This document shows positions 11,102-21,777 of a DNA stretch of 64,000 bases, piece after piece. The stretch's first letter is position 1; each line of letters opens with the position of its first letter. The DNA comes from Bipolaris cookei. Its lineage: Eukaryota > Ascomycota > Dothideomycetes > Pleosporales > Pleosporaceae. The position numbers and the translations under genes were made by a program. The notes under the pieces were generated by a model. It was not told where the DNA came from and ran no database searches. It saw only the letters and a program-made list of their open reading frames with translations. The stretch is from the NCBI GenBank assembly GCA_002286855.1, contig NRSV01000007.1, positions 73,277-137,276 of the forward strand, written 5' to 3'.

Positions 11102-11835
11102 ATGGACGTGGCACTGAGCCGCAAACGCTCGCGCCTTGCCCTTGATGACGACGAGGATCCGCCACCAAAAAGGGAGCCGTCACCTGCACCCTCTCCGCTT
11201 GGAGACACTCTGAAGAAATCAAAGACACAGTGCGAGTTAGAAGAGCTGGAAATCATACGCCCGGACGATGCGTGGAGTGTCGATGTAGACGCCATACTAG
11301 CCAGCAATGTACTCGCGGCGCCACCGGATAGTAAGCTACAGGCGCATAACAACTGGGCCAGATATCAAAGAGGCCAGTCGATAACAGTGTTGTGCGTGCA
11401 AGGTAATGTTCAGATACACTATGAGCTCTTATGGTACGCTGTGTTCCAAATCTAGGAAAATCACAATTGACATCCCACAGCTCGGCCTTGCCAGACCTCT
11501 ACAAACTCTCGCCCTCGCTCCAAGCCCTTGTTCTCTGCCATGACCCTTCTACACATCGCCTCTCTCCATCTGCACCCTTTTCGCTCCCTTTGGTACAGGC
11601 TGCCACCACATCCAGCAATCACTTTGTCCGGCTGGGTCTCTTACATCCTCTGGGCGGAGGAAAGTTTCCCCTAGATGCGCTCGTTGTCCTCGACAGAAAT
11701 GCAAAGAGGAGGCTAGTGTTGCCGTTTGGATGGGGTGCTGGCAAACATGCGGGCACGCCCGCGGGCCGGAGCATACAGATGGCACTGATGCGCTTACTGA
11801 GAAGTTGCGTTGAGCAATTGGAGCAGGAAAGCTGA
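11102..11835 (+). CDS. Hypothetical protein with an acidic, proline-rich N-terminus
   Basis: Exons 11102-11402 and 11456-11835 join in phase 1 across a 53-base intron (GTAATG...TCTAG), giving 226 residues. The Met at 11102 starts MDVALSRKRSRLALDDDED, a basic/acidic segment resembling a nuclear localisation signal. An in-frame Met at 11069 would add 11 residues. The second exon encodes a likely folded domain (LYKLSPSLQALVL, HFVRLGLLHPLGGG, KFPLDALVVLD). I do not recognise the family. It lies head to head with atg5 and ends about 200 bases from the convergent CobW gene. A role in the nucleus is only a guess from the basic N-terminus. Confidence 0.7.
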
Positions 11836-12032
11836 TATTACAGAAATTTTAATGAACATTGGGTGCCCCTTTTTAACACACCGTCAAGTCTACGAGGACT
11901 TTAGACTTGTAATACTCAGTTGTGAAAGAATTGCGAAAGTATCAGACTCAAACAAACTGAGGTGTATCTATTTTCCCAACTCTAAATCGTCTAATTCTTG
12001 GCATGGGGGTATTTACACATAGACAGCGCTAT

Positions 12033-13224
12033 TTATGCTATCTTCTCCACTGTCAATGTCCCCGGCGCATCGCCTTCCAACGTCACAAGTCCGCTTGACT
12101 CAATTTCTTTCTTCCACTTTGTAGACTCGTACCTCGCCGTAATCACAGTAAGCCTAAGCACTGGCTCCTCTTTCGATTCCTCGCCTGTAGGCAAGGCTAC
12201 AGGTGTAAATGTCCAACGACCAAACGCCCAGTTCAGGATATATCTCGCTCTTCCTTCTGGTATATGTTGAGTTGATACGGGTGTAGTGTCTGAAGACTTG
12301 GGTGGTGTAGAAGCATAAAGTATACCCTTTATCCGGTATACTTCGTCCTTTGTTGGATCTTGCAGAAACTTGGCCAACTTTGACGTATCGACGCTCCCCG
12401 CCTTGTCTTCGTACTTGAGTGTCACAGTCAGGACCTCCACCTCACTCGAATGCCCATGATCGTGCTCATGCGTATGTGCTCCGTCCTTTGTTTCCTCTGT
12501 AACGCCCGCAAGCCGTGCATCCAAGCCAAACACGATATTCTTGTCCACCCAGCCCTTGCGACTCTTGGTCCTAGGAATCTGCGGCTCCACCTCGAGCGCC
12601 AGAATGGCGTCTTCCACATCTTCCAGCCGCCTCTCGCTAACCAACTCGTGCTTATTCAGTACAATGAGATCAGTGTACCGCGCCTGCATTTTCGCCGTTA
12701 TACTCGTGTCTTCGTATCCCTTCCAGTTCTCTACGTCAATAACACTCATTACACCGTCGAGTACATATTTGCCCGTCTCGCGACTCAGCCGGTTGACCTC
12801 CATGGCCAACGTGGCCGGGAAGGCAGACCCAGAAGTCTCAATCACAATGCGATCGGGCTCTACATCGCGGGCGAGCGTTTCGAGCGCGTCGGACAATTGG
12901 CCTACGAGGTTGCAGCATATACAGCCGTTGAGCAGTTCTTGCACGCCAGAAATGGCTGCAGACGACGCGAGCGCAGTGTCTACTTTGACATCGCCATACT
13001 CGTTCTTGAGGAGCGCAAGCTTGTACGACGGGGGCAGCTGGGGGACAAGGTTTAAGATGAGGGCTACGTGGTGTTAGCAGGAGGAACCAAGAACATGCAC
13101 GCATGTATTCGATATCTGCGAGATTGCAGGGTAAAAAGACTGATAAGCAAGGATAGTAAGTGAGTGCAAACATACTCGTCTTTCCAGAGCCCAGAAACCC
13201 TGTGATGATGGTAATCGGTATCAT
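12033..13224 (-). CDS. CobW/ZNG1-type metal chaperone GTPase
   Basis: This is a G3E-family GTPase of the COG0523/CobW group, which includes the zinc-regulated metalloprotein activators (ZNG1) of eukaryotes. Exons 13224-13176 and 13063-12033 are split inside the P-loop and give 359 residues. The Walker A motif GFLGSGKT is at residues 9-16, the metal-binding CICC motif at 64-67, and an NKHE guanine-specificity motif follows SDLIVL-like sequence. A histidine-rich loop (HTHEHDHGH) precedes the C-terminal CobW_C domain, which ends near RYILNWAFGRW. The family moves zinc or a similar metal to client proteins. The specific client cannot be read from the sequence. The long frame alone lacks Walker A, so the short first exon is needed. 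Confidence 0.93.
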
Positions 13225-13256
13225 CACGTCAAGCAAAAGCTTGAGTCAGCGGCTAC

Positions 13257-13258
13257 GT

Positions 13259-13300
<42 letters not shown>
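13257..13300. repeat. (GTA)n microsatellite
   Basis: About 14 uninterrupted GTA units lie 33 bases upstream of the CobW gene start, probably within its 5' leader or promoter. Confidence 0.9.
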
Positions 13301-13773
13301 TGAGTATGTGGAGAAGAAAACAAGTTTTAACCGCAGCAATGACGCTCTAGATCCAAGCGGTCGCGCGCTCTGCAAGACTTGCACCTAAAAACACAAAACG
13401 GAAAAGCTGAAATGATGAAATCCGATTCGAAGCTCCCGCACGTGTCAAACACACATATCCCACCCAACCTTAGCGACAATAAAAACGTGCTAGTTGCAGC
13501 TCTGGCGGGGGACGTGGGCGGCGGGGTCACTAATGACGTCGGCGCGCAGCCCGCGCGGGGCAGTGCTAATCCCAACGGACAAGTCACCGTTACACATCAG
13601 GTACAAAGAGCGGTAGACCAGATAGACGAGGAGCCTATCAAATCATTGTTTTTCCAGCTGGGTGAAATGATGCAGTCTTGGAATCTGTCATCGAGGGGCT
13701 AAGATCTTGGTTTTAACCCCGTTGCTTCGTGCTTGCTTCCTTCCCGTAGCCCGCCCCTTGGATTGTCGACCTG

Positions 13774-13780
13774 TATAAAT
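13774..13780 (+). promoter_or_regulatory. TATA box of the small hydrophilic protein gene
   Basis: TATAAAT lies 162 bases upstream of the start codon and is followed by a CT-rich tract typical of highly expressed fungal promoters. Confidence 0.6.
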
Positions 13781-13941
13781 AGGTCTCCCTTCCCGTTTGC
13801 AAATACGAACTCTTTCCTTCTCTCTCTCTCATACACACACACTCAACACTAAATAAGCTTTTTTCCCCTTAAATCAAACCCTGTTACTGCCTTACCTCAC
13901 TTTTCAATCGTCTCTTTTATACTCGAACGTATAATTTCATC

Positions 13942-14374
13942 ATGGACTTTGTCAACAAACTCGCCGGCGGCCAGAACCAAGGCCAGGGCCAGTCCGCAAA
14001 CGAGCAAGTCGTTCAGGACCAGAATGTAGGACAGCAATCATCGGGCTCGGGTGGCTTCCTCGGCGGCATTGGCAACAAGCTCAATGAGGCTGCTGGTGGT
14101 GGCAAGGCTAGCGAGAAGAATGAGGATTATCTTGACAAGGGTACGTTGGTGTCTACTTCCCTCTATTCTATCTCGTTCAATGGTGGGTAGTATGACATGA
14201 GAACTAACATATACATGTACAGGCGTTGACTTTGTCCAAGAAAAGTTCCTCGGCCAGGGACCTCAGGACAACGAGTCTGCTCTCGAGCAAGCCAAGGACG
14301 AGCAAATTAGCGACTTTATTCGTGGACAGTACAAGGGTGCCACCGGCAAGGACATGCCCTTCAAGGATAAATAA
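13942..14374 (+). CDS. Small glycine/glutamine-rich hydrophilic protein
   Basis: Exons 13942-14140 and 14223-14374 join in phase 1 across an 82-base intron (GTACGT...ACAG), giving 116 residues. The start MDFVNKLAGG is followed by a Gln/Gly/Ser-rich segment and a GGFLGGIGNKLNEAAGGGK block. The second exon encodes DFVQEKFLGQGPQDNESALEQAKDEQISDFIRGQYKGATGKD. The sequence is fully hydrophilic with no signal peptide. I recall similar short proteins with a conserved C-terminal DEQISDxIRxQYK block in many filamentous fungi, but I know no assigned function. The canonical TATA box and CT-rich leader suggest strong or stress-responsive expression (inference). Confidence 0.85.
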
Positions 14375-14687
14375 GCTCGTCATAATGAAGAAAGGTTGCG
14401 GGCGCTGGGAGCTACGGCCTTGGAAATGACGGCTGTGGCAGTAAATGTCTTGCTGGCCATGATGATGATGCTGGTATGATAGTCATGAAATGAAATAATG
14501 TTGATCTGTATCAATTGAGTACGCTGTTGTTTGTGATGTTGTTCGATCTTCATGCGATTGATGCCGCAAGTAATGTCTTTCTAGTGCTAAATGCCTATGA
14601 TCTACCGATATTGCATTATATGACGATTCATCCCAGTGCGCCAAACACAGAGCCCTCCCACTGCTATCATACACTTATCCATCCACC
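14375..14687. other. Short convergent interval between the hydrophilic-protein gene and msh3
   Basis: Two convergent genes end on either side, so this holds their 3' untranslated regions and terminators. No other feature is visible. Confidence 0.5.
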
Positions 14688-17600
14688 TTACAACTGCTCA
14701 ATTCCCTCGACAAGCTTGTCAAGCATTGCTTCCGAATCGTCGCTCAGCAGACCCTTCATCATGCGCGACCTATTCATCGTTAGTTCTCCTTTCTCATTAG
14801 GTTGTCACCATGCACTTACAAATTCGCCAGCTTATGGGCCTCCATGTTCTGCTCCAACTCCGCGCTCTTCACTTCCGCCACGTCAATAACCTTATCGGGG
14901 ACTCTCGCCAACCGAGCGACATTGAGCCCGTACGAACGATGACTAATGCCTTCTGTTGCTTCGTACAAAAACACCACTTCCCTCCCACCGTTCTGTTCTT
15001 CGAACCGCATATGCACATTCTTCAACTGACCATTGGGAAATCGCGACGGAACCTTGGCGAGGTGCTGGTAGTGCGTGATGAATAGCGTTAGAGACTGCGA
15101 GTCACGGATGACGTAGTCGAGCACTGCTTCGGCTATGGCAACGCCGTCGAAAGTCGAAGTACCGCGACCAAGCTCGTCGAGGATAACTAGAGAGCGCGGG
15201 GTTGCGGATTTAAGGATGTCAGATGTTTCGTTGAGTTCGACCATGAATGTCGACTCGCCTTTGAGCATGTTATCGAATGCGCCCATGCGGGTGAACACTG
15301 CGTCTAGCATTCCTAGACGTGCCGCTCTGGCTGGCACGTAGGACCCGATTTGTCCCATGATGGCGATCAGAGCGGCAGAGCGTACGAAAGAGGATTTTCC
15401 GCCCATGTTAGGACCTGTTACGAGAAGGGCGCGGGTCGAATTGTGTGACAGTGAGAGATCATTCGGCACGTAGCTATCAAGAAGTAGCTGCTCGACCATT
15501 GGATGTCGACCGCCAGTGATGTTGATTTGAATGTCGTCTGTGAAAGTGGGCTTCACGTAGCCTGGCTGGTTTGCTAGGGTAGCGAGAGATAGAAGAGCAT
15601 CAAGCGTAGCCAAAGAAGCTATGCAATCTCGCAGTTGCTGGTACTTGGATGAGATCTCCTCTAATAGACGCATGTAGGCTCTATCGCACGCGGCGGCAAG
15701 TGACTCTTTGTATTGATCCCGCTCTTGGAGCATACGCTTGACTTCTGGAGTATGGAAGCGAAGAATAGCTTTGGTAGCGGAGATTTGCTGCCATGATGCA
15801 GGGACTTTCTTCTCCTCGGGTGATTTCCTTTTAACTTCAATCAGATACTCGATGCCCGCAACGGTAACGTAGTCCACCTTGCTCTTCCCAAGCTTTGCTG
15901 CTGCCTCTTTACGGTGTGTGTTGAGGTCATCTTCTACCGACGCAATGCTGAGCTTCAGATCATTGATGTCCTCCGCCTCATGCTCCTCTCGGAAGAACGA
16001 ATACTTGTCGTCATCTTTGGCGGCACCCGCGTTGATCTTGTCAAGGAAGCTATTCAAGTCCTCATATGTCTTTGGAACGTTTGAGACAGCTTCACTCAGC
16101 AGTATCGACGAGAAGCCGCTTTGCTCAGGTGTCTGAGCAGACAAGTATTGGCTTGATATTTCTTGAAGCGCCTGCAGAGCTGATAGCAGTTCAGGTCTCG
16201 TGCATTTCTTGTAGTATATCCGTATGAGGACTTTCTCAAGATCAGTCTTGATCTTTCCCAACACAAACTTCAACTTATCCACGGGTATGGTGTGCTCGCC
16301 TTCCTTGAGCTCTTCAACAGCCGCAATGCGCTCTTCCAGCTTGGCTTTATCAATCAATGGTCGACCAACCCATTTCCTGAGCAACCGTTGTCCAAAGCGA
16401 GTCTTTGTTCGATTCATAGTCCAGAACAGACTGCCTTTTGAAGTAAAGTCTGTCTGGTTTTGGTAAATCTCCAGACTGGACAATGTGTTTCCGTTGAGTA
16501 GCATATATGATCGTGCGCTGAAAGGCTGAAAGTACTTGGTAAGGTCGAAGACATGTTCCAGTCCATACTCGCTGAGGTATGTAATCATAGCAGACAGACA
16601 TATAGTAACGTGTTCTGATAGCTGATGCACCTTGTCTAGGACCGCACCTTGCTTTTCCGAATCAGCGTCTGTACTGGATTTCATTTTGCCCGCATAAAAG
16701 TTCGAAATGTGACTGTATGCTTGTGCAGCCATTGTCTTGGGCTTCTCCACCCTCTCTACTCGTGACCTGTCTCCAAATACGTTGGTCTTGCTGGCCGAGA
16801 GATGCTCTATCAGCTTGTTGGTAGCCTTGGACAGATCGCCAACTACCAGAAATTCAGCTGGCGCAATGTGGAGGAGGCGCGTCTCGATTTCGCTACGCAT
16901 AAAGCCGTCCTCAAAGTCGTCGTAGATGATATCGCCTGTTGCCGGTTGTACAGCCACCAGTCCGACCTGAACTTTCTCGTCTGTACCCCAACCCTTGGCA
17001 TTGCTCTCGGTGATGCAGAGCAAATATCCAGTCGACTGTGTACTGGCACCTGAGCCCTTGGTTGGTGTTTCCAGGCCTTCTACATCGTCCACATATGTGC
17101 CTTTGGTGTAGAGATTTGTGAGTTTTCGGACAAATGGTGCGTTCCTGTTGTTGCCAGCCGCCTTGAGCGCTGCAGTTTCGACCTGGCGCACCACACCCAC
17201 TTTGTGGTTCGCTTGTACGAGGCGCTTGACGTGGACTTGCAAGCGATGGGTGGGGAAACTCGCAGACGCAAATTTGTCCAGGTGCGCCTCAGAAGGATGC
17301 TCGTCGTAACGAAACTTTCCTGGTATGCAGACGATTCCTAGCTCTTTCGATGCGATTCTTGCGTCTTCACCAAAGAACTTGTACTTGTATCCGACCTCCA
17401 TGACGATGATAGTGTCCAGGTGCTTGCGCTTGATATCGAGATATTGGATTTCCATAGGCGTCAACTTGCTGGCCTTTTTCGTGGCGACGGCTTTTTTGCC
17501 TTTGACAGGCTTTGGCGGGGGCTCGTCTTCGTCATCTTCTTCGCCTTCGCCCTCTTCCTCATTAGCGTTGTCCTCCGAAAGGATCTTGTTCCGTCTTCGC

Positions 17601-18181
17601 AGCTCAGCAAAGCTATCAGGCCGACCCAGCTTCTTCACAAACTTCTCATGCAGTCTCTCCTTTTGCTTCTGGGTAGCGTCGGCATCTTCCTCGTCATCAT
17701 CGTTGTCTGGTTTGTTCTCGTCTTGAATCGCCGGTGATGAGAACAGAAACTTGGAAGTTCTGTCGGTAATCCTAGAGGGCTTCGATGTACCCGAGGTAGT
17801 AGCGGATGTGTGCGTAGGTGATTGTTGTGGAGAGACGTTTTTGGTGAAGCGAACGCGTTTGGAAGGCGAGGACCGACCTGAGTCTTGGGGTTGATCACCA
17901 TCATGTACTGCGCGCTTACGGAGGGTAAGAGGTGTCCTTATTGGAAGGCCATCTTCTTCGTCATCGTCATCATCGTCTTTCTGGGCTGTGCCGTTGATGG
18001 CGGGCGGAGACTTTGTTCTTGGTGGAGATGCGGGAATGGCAGCGGGAATGGCAGCGGGAGCGGGAGCGGCAGAAGTGGTAGCAGCAGCAGCTTTGGGGGT
18101 TTGCGCCGGCTTGCGCGTGAAGAAGCTCGATATTGTCGGCTGGGTGCTCTTCTGGGACGATTGACTGCTTTTCGGCGCCAT
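14688..18181 (-). CDS. MSH3: DNA mismatch repair protein Msh3
   Basis: Msh3 pairs with Msh2 (MutS-beta) to recognise insertion/deletion loops. Exons 18181-14820 and 14769-14688 join across a 50-base intron (GTAAGT...CTAAC...ATAG) and give 1147 residues. Residues 14-21, QPTISSFF, match a PCNA-interacting box. Residues 35-250 are low-complexity, with Pro/Ala and acidic runs. The MutS mismatch-binding domain begins near KLTPMEIQYLDIK. The Walker A motif GPNMGGKSS is near residues 922-930. Walker B is in LVILDELGRGTSTFDG, followed by the conserved FITHYQHL. The last exon adds SRMMKGLLSDDSEAM to the C-terminus; the open frame would otherwise stop after ANL. An upstream frame to 18274 lacks support. 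Divergent from the gamma-glutamyltransferase gene. Confidence 0.95.
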
Positions 18182-18989
18182 TGGGCCGTTTGTGGGTTGT
18201 AGGAAACAGATGGTCGGTGTGCAGGTGGAGAAAGCTGGAGACGCGTAACGAGCATCGCGACTCGCGCCTTGCAACCTGGTTACATCACGTTGTCACGTTT
18301 CTGGAGCTTTAACCGTGCTTGGGCCTTGTACCCCACACGAAGATAAGGGTGTTGAATAATGGGCCATGGCTCAATCGTCGGGCTATTTCTAGGACCCTGT
18401 TGTCTTGGCCGCTTCTGCTGTTTACATGCATTATACGGCCTTTGGATTTTGGCTGTCGAACTTTAAGATAGAGTTTGACAGATTGACTTGTGGAAAAAAA
18501 GAGGCTTCTATGATTACCTGACAAGCAGCTAGGGCCTCATGATATATGACCATCATCACCGCAGGACCATATCGCTCTAGTTCAGTTCACGACCTTCTTC
18601 GATGGACCTCCCTCAATACCTATTGCGTTATTTTTCGCCCAGGTCGCGACCAGCGCCAAAACTTCCAAGTACCGCAGACGGCCCGGCTTTGAGATACTAT
18701 CTCTTCATCTTTCAGCGCTATCATCAGAATTTTCTTGACAATGTCCGTAGTAATGCCTAAAATCCCGTACACTTCTTATGCCAGCTTCCGCTTTGCGTTG
18801 CTGACGCTAAGCACTTTGAGTAACTGCCCTGGCTATCTATGGTAGGGCCAGCATCCTCCGCTGTCGGCATGTGTACTATAAAGAGGTACTGACAGCTCCT
18901 CGCATACTGTCACCGTACTGTCACCACGCCGACCTCACAAGTTTCTTTCTTCCCCGTCCGTTTGGTAATAGCATTGTGCTGCCTGTAGT
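18182..18989. promoter_or_regulatory. Divergent promoter region between msh3 and the gamma-glutamyltransferase gene
   Basis: The region holds the start regions of both genes. On the plus side there is a TATA box at 18877-18883 and a nearby directly repeated TACTGTCACC at about 18905-18924. No other gene is visible. Confidence 0.55.
18877..18883 (+). promoter_or_regulatory. TATA box of the gamma-glutamyltransferase gene
   Basis: TATAAAG lies 113 bases upstream of the start codon, a typical distance for a fungal gene with a short leader. Confidence 0.6.
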
Positions 18990-20800
18990 ATGGCGCCATC
19001 TTTGTTTGTCAAGCCCTTGATTGGGCTTTTAATGCTGCACAGCGCTTTGGCTACTCCAGTCAAAAGGCACGTTTCCTTTTACAAAGAGGAGGACCCTTAC
19101 GGGTTCCAACCTCAAGAACCACGGCTTGGTGCTGTAGCTTCATCTGCCTCGATTTGCAGCCGTATTGGAACCGACCTATTGAAGGCGGGCGGCAATGCAG
19201 CAGACGCCATGGTTGGTACCGTGGCATGTGTAGGCGTCGTTGCCATGTACCACTCTGGTAAGTCCATTTATTCATGTATCACCTTGAAGGTTAAATTTAC
19301 TAACAGATGGTAGGAATTTCTGGGGGAGGCTTTATGCTCGTCCGTTCACCAAACGGCACATATGAGTTTATTGACTTCCGCGAGACAGCTCCAGCCGCTG
19401 CTTTCGAGGACATGTACAAGAACAACACCGTAGCTAGTGAGAGGGGCGGTCTCGCATCTGGCGTTCCTGGTGAACTTCGTGGCCTGCAATACCTCCATGA
19501 GAAGTACGGTCGCCTCCCATGGAAAACTGTCATCAACCCGGCCGCCCAGGTCGCTGAAAAAGGCTGGACGGTCAACGAAGATCTTGTGAGGTACATGGCT
19601 TCTGCTTCCAACAATGGACAGGACAACTTCTTCGTTAATGACAAGGAGTTTGCGATTGATTTCGCGCCTCAAGGTCGCCTTCTCCAGCTTAACGAGACCA
19701 TTACCCGAAAGCGCTATGGCAAAACGCTCTCAACCATCGCAGAGCAGGGTCCAGATGCATTCTACAAAGGACCATTGGCAGAAGCCACGATCCGCGCTCT
19801 CCAAGCCTCCAATGGCATCATGACGCTCGAAGACCTAGCAAACTACACCGTGGCCATCCGCAAGCCCTCATCCATCACGTACGGAAACTACAAACTCACG
19901 GCCTGCAGCGCCCCTTCGGGTGGCAACGTCGCTCTCGCCGCCCTCAAATTCATGGAAGGCTACTCCGGCATCGGCGACCCTCTCAACGCAAACCTAACCC
20001 TGCACCGTCTCGATGAAAGCATGCGCTTCGCCTACGGCATGCGCTCAGAGCTCGGCGACCCATCCTTTGTCGAGGGCCTAGACACGTACCAGCAACAAAT
20101 GCTCTCCAACGCCACCGCCGCTGAAGTCCGCAGCAAGATCCTTGACGACAAAACCTTCCCCGTATCTTACTACAACCCATCCGGTCTCGAATCCCTCGAA
20201 ACCCCTGGCACAAGCCACGTTGTCGCCGCCGACGCAAGCGGCCTCGCCATCTCCCTCACCACGACCGTCAACCTGCTCTTCGGCAGCAAACTCGTAGTCC
20301 CAGAAACAGGCGTGATAATGAACAATGAAATGAACGACTTTAGTATCCCAAATACTACAAACGCCTTCGGATACATACCTAGTCCCGCAAACTTTATTCG
20401 ACCGGGAAAACGCCCCTTGTCGTCCATCGCCCCAGTCATAGTCGAGCACCTGAATCTCGCAAACGTGACAAACGCTTTCTACGTTGCCATTGGTGCGGCG
20501 GGCGGCTCGCGAATTATTACGGCTACCATCCAGAATATTATTCACATGCTTAATGGTAACATGACGACGGCAGAGGCGCTGGCGCAGCCCAGGTTCCACG
20601 ATCAGCTTGTGCCGGCGCAGGTGAGCTTCGAGTATGCGTTTGATAATGCTACGACGGCATTTCTGCAGGAGATTGGGGCCAATGTGACGTGGGTGGCGCC
20701 TGGGAGCAGTAGTGCCCAGGGTCTGAGGCTGTTGCCGAATGGGACGTTTGAGGCGGCGAGTGAGCCTAGGCAGAAGAATAGTGGTGGTTTTGCTATTTAG
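18990..20800 (+). CDS. Secreted gamma-glutamyltransferase
   Basis: The enzyme cleaves the gamma-glutamyl bond of glutathione and related amides and transfers the glutamyl group to water or amino acids. Exons 18990-19257 and 19314-20800 join in phase 1 and give 584 residues. Residues 1-21 (MAPSLFVKPLIGLLMLHSALA) form a signal peptide. The splice restores the family block AMYHSGISGGGFMLVR. The expected autoprocessing nucleophile is the Thr of PGTSHV (about residue 389), so a large and a small subunit should form there. Downstream are the substrate loop motifs NNEMNDFS and RPLSSIAPVIV and the GGSRIITA block. Numerous NxS/T sites fit a secreted or vacuolar glycoprotein. Length and motifs are normal for the family. 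Confidence 0.95.
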
Positions 20801-21777
20801 ACGAAAAGTATGTGTGATGCTGAGAATGATGATGGAACTGTTCGACAGTTCAAGGACCTTCGGGATGAACTATTCCCCATGTACATAGATACCATGCTTG
20901 CCCCGATGAACTCTACGAGCCAAAGTAAATCCATTACTACTATTTTATGACCAAACTTCATGTACCCAGAATTACTGTTTCCAATCGTATGGACAACTGA
21001 GTTGTATTCATCTGGTGCATATATTGCACTCGTGCTTCTCTCTATTAGAGTAGCCCATCATCTACTTTGGACAAGAGACTAGTAAGTGGGAAGGGAAAAG
21101 AAAAAAGGGAATAACGCTTTTTGTAAGCCCCGTCAAACGTGTATCCATCATGTCGGATCACGTGAAAGAAAACGCCGAGAATGTACACTGCAAAACAAAC
21201 CAGAACAGGGATCGACCAAGTACAAGAGCTGCTGTACCTATCAGCTCAGTCGACCACCCGTCTTCAGAGACAAGACAAAAGTGCCCGCCTTCGATCGTAA
21301 GCCACACCATGGATCATGGGAGGCCTCGCTATCGTCGGACGCAACTGATCAAGAGTTACCTTCGGGCGAAGCGGCTGGGCTTATTAACTCTTATGGGTAG
21401 GGCGTAGGGGTAAGCACACCTCATCTGTGTAAACATAGTCAGTAACAATCCGAGACAAGTTCAAGACATGCGTACCAAGTTCCGGTCGCACTCCTAGAAG
21501 CGACTTCGGTGATTAGGCTTTGCTGGCGTAAGGGGGGGAGCGACAGAAGCGTCCTCGATCTGTTTCGCACTGTATCAAACGCCAAATGTTAGCAAGTGCA
21601 ATAAAACAATAAGAAGTTTGGTGAATTACGTTTTGCCGACAGTCATGCAAATGCAAACAGATGGTACACGATAAAAAAAAGTTAAAGGGGATAGGGGGAC
21701 GCTAGGGTAAGACAACGGCAAGCCTCCAAACTGAAGCTTGACGCAACCTGGCTCTGCGGACGATGCCTAGCGCAAGC
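20801..21777. other. Gene-free convergent interval
   Basis: This interval lies between the 3' ends of the gamma-glutamyltransferase and prp39 genes. Short plus-strand frames near 21086-21407 have no domain and overlap each other. Nothing else is supported. Confidence 0.4.

Larger units (their letters stand above)
13225..13941. promoter_or_regulatory. Divergent intergenic region with microsatellite and TATA box
   Basis: The region separates the CobW gene (minus) from the small hydrophilic protein (plus). It contains a GTA microsatellite, a CpG-rich segment near 13510-13560 and a CT-rich leader (13815-13835) before the plus-strand start. A 107-codon open frame at 13379-13702 has no recognisable features and is not called. 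Confidence 0.5.

Noticed and set aside
13379..13702. 107-codon plus-strand frame between the CobW gene and the hydrophilic-protein gene
   Set aside because: No domain or start context, and it overlaps the CpG-rich divergent promoter region.
17420..17737. Plus-strand open frames antisense to msh3
   Set aside because: Shadows of the low-complexity acidic region of Msh3, with no independent features.
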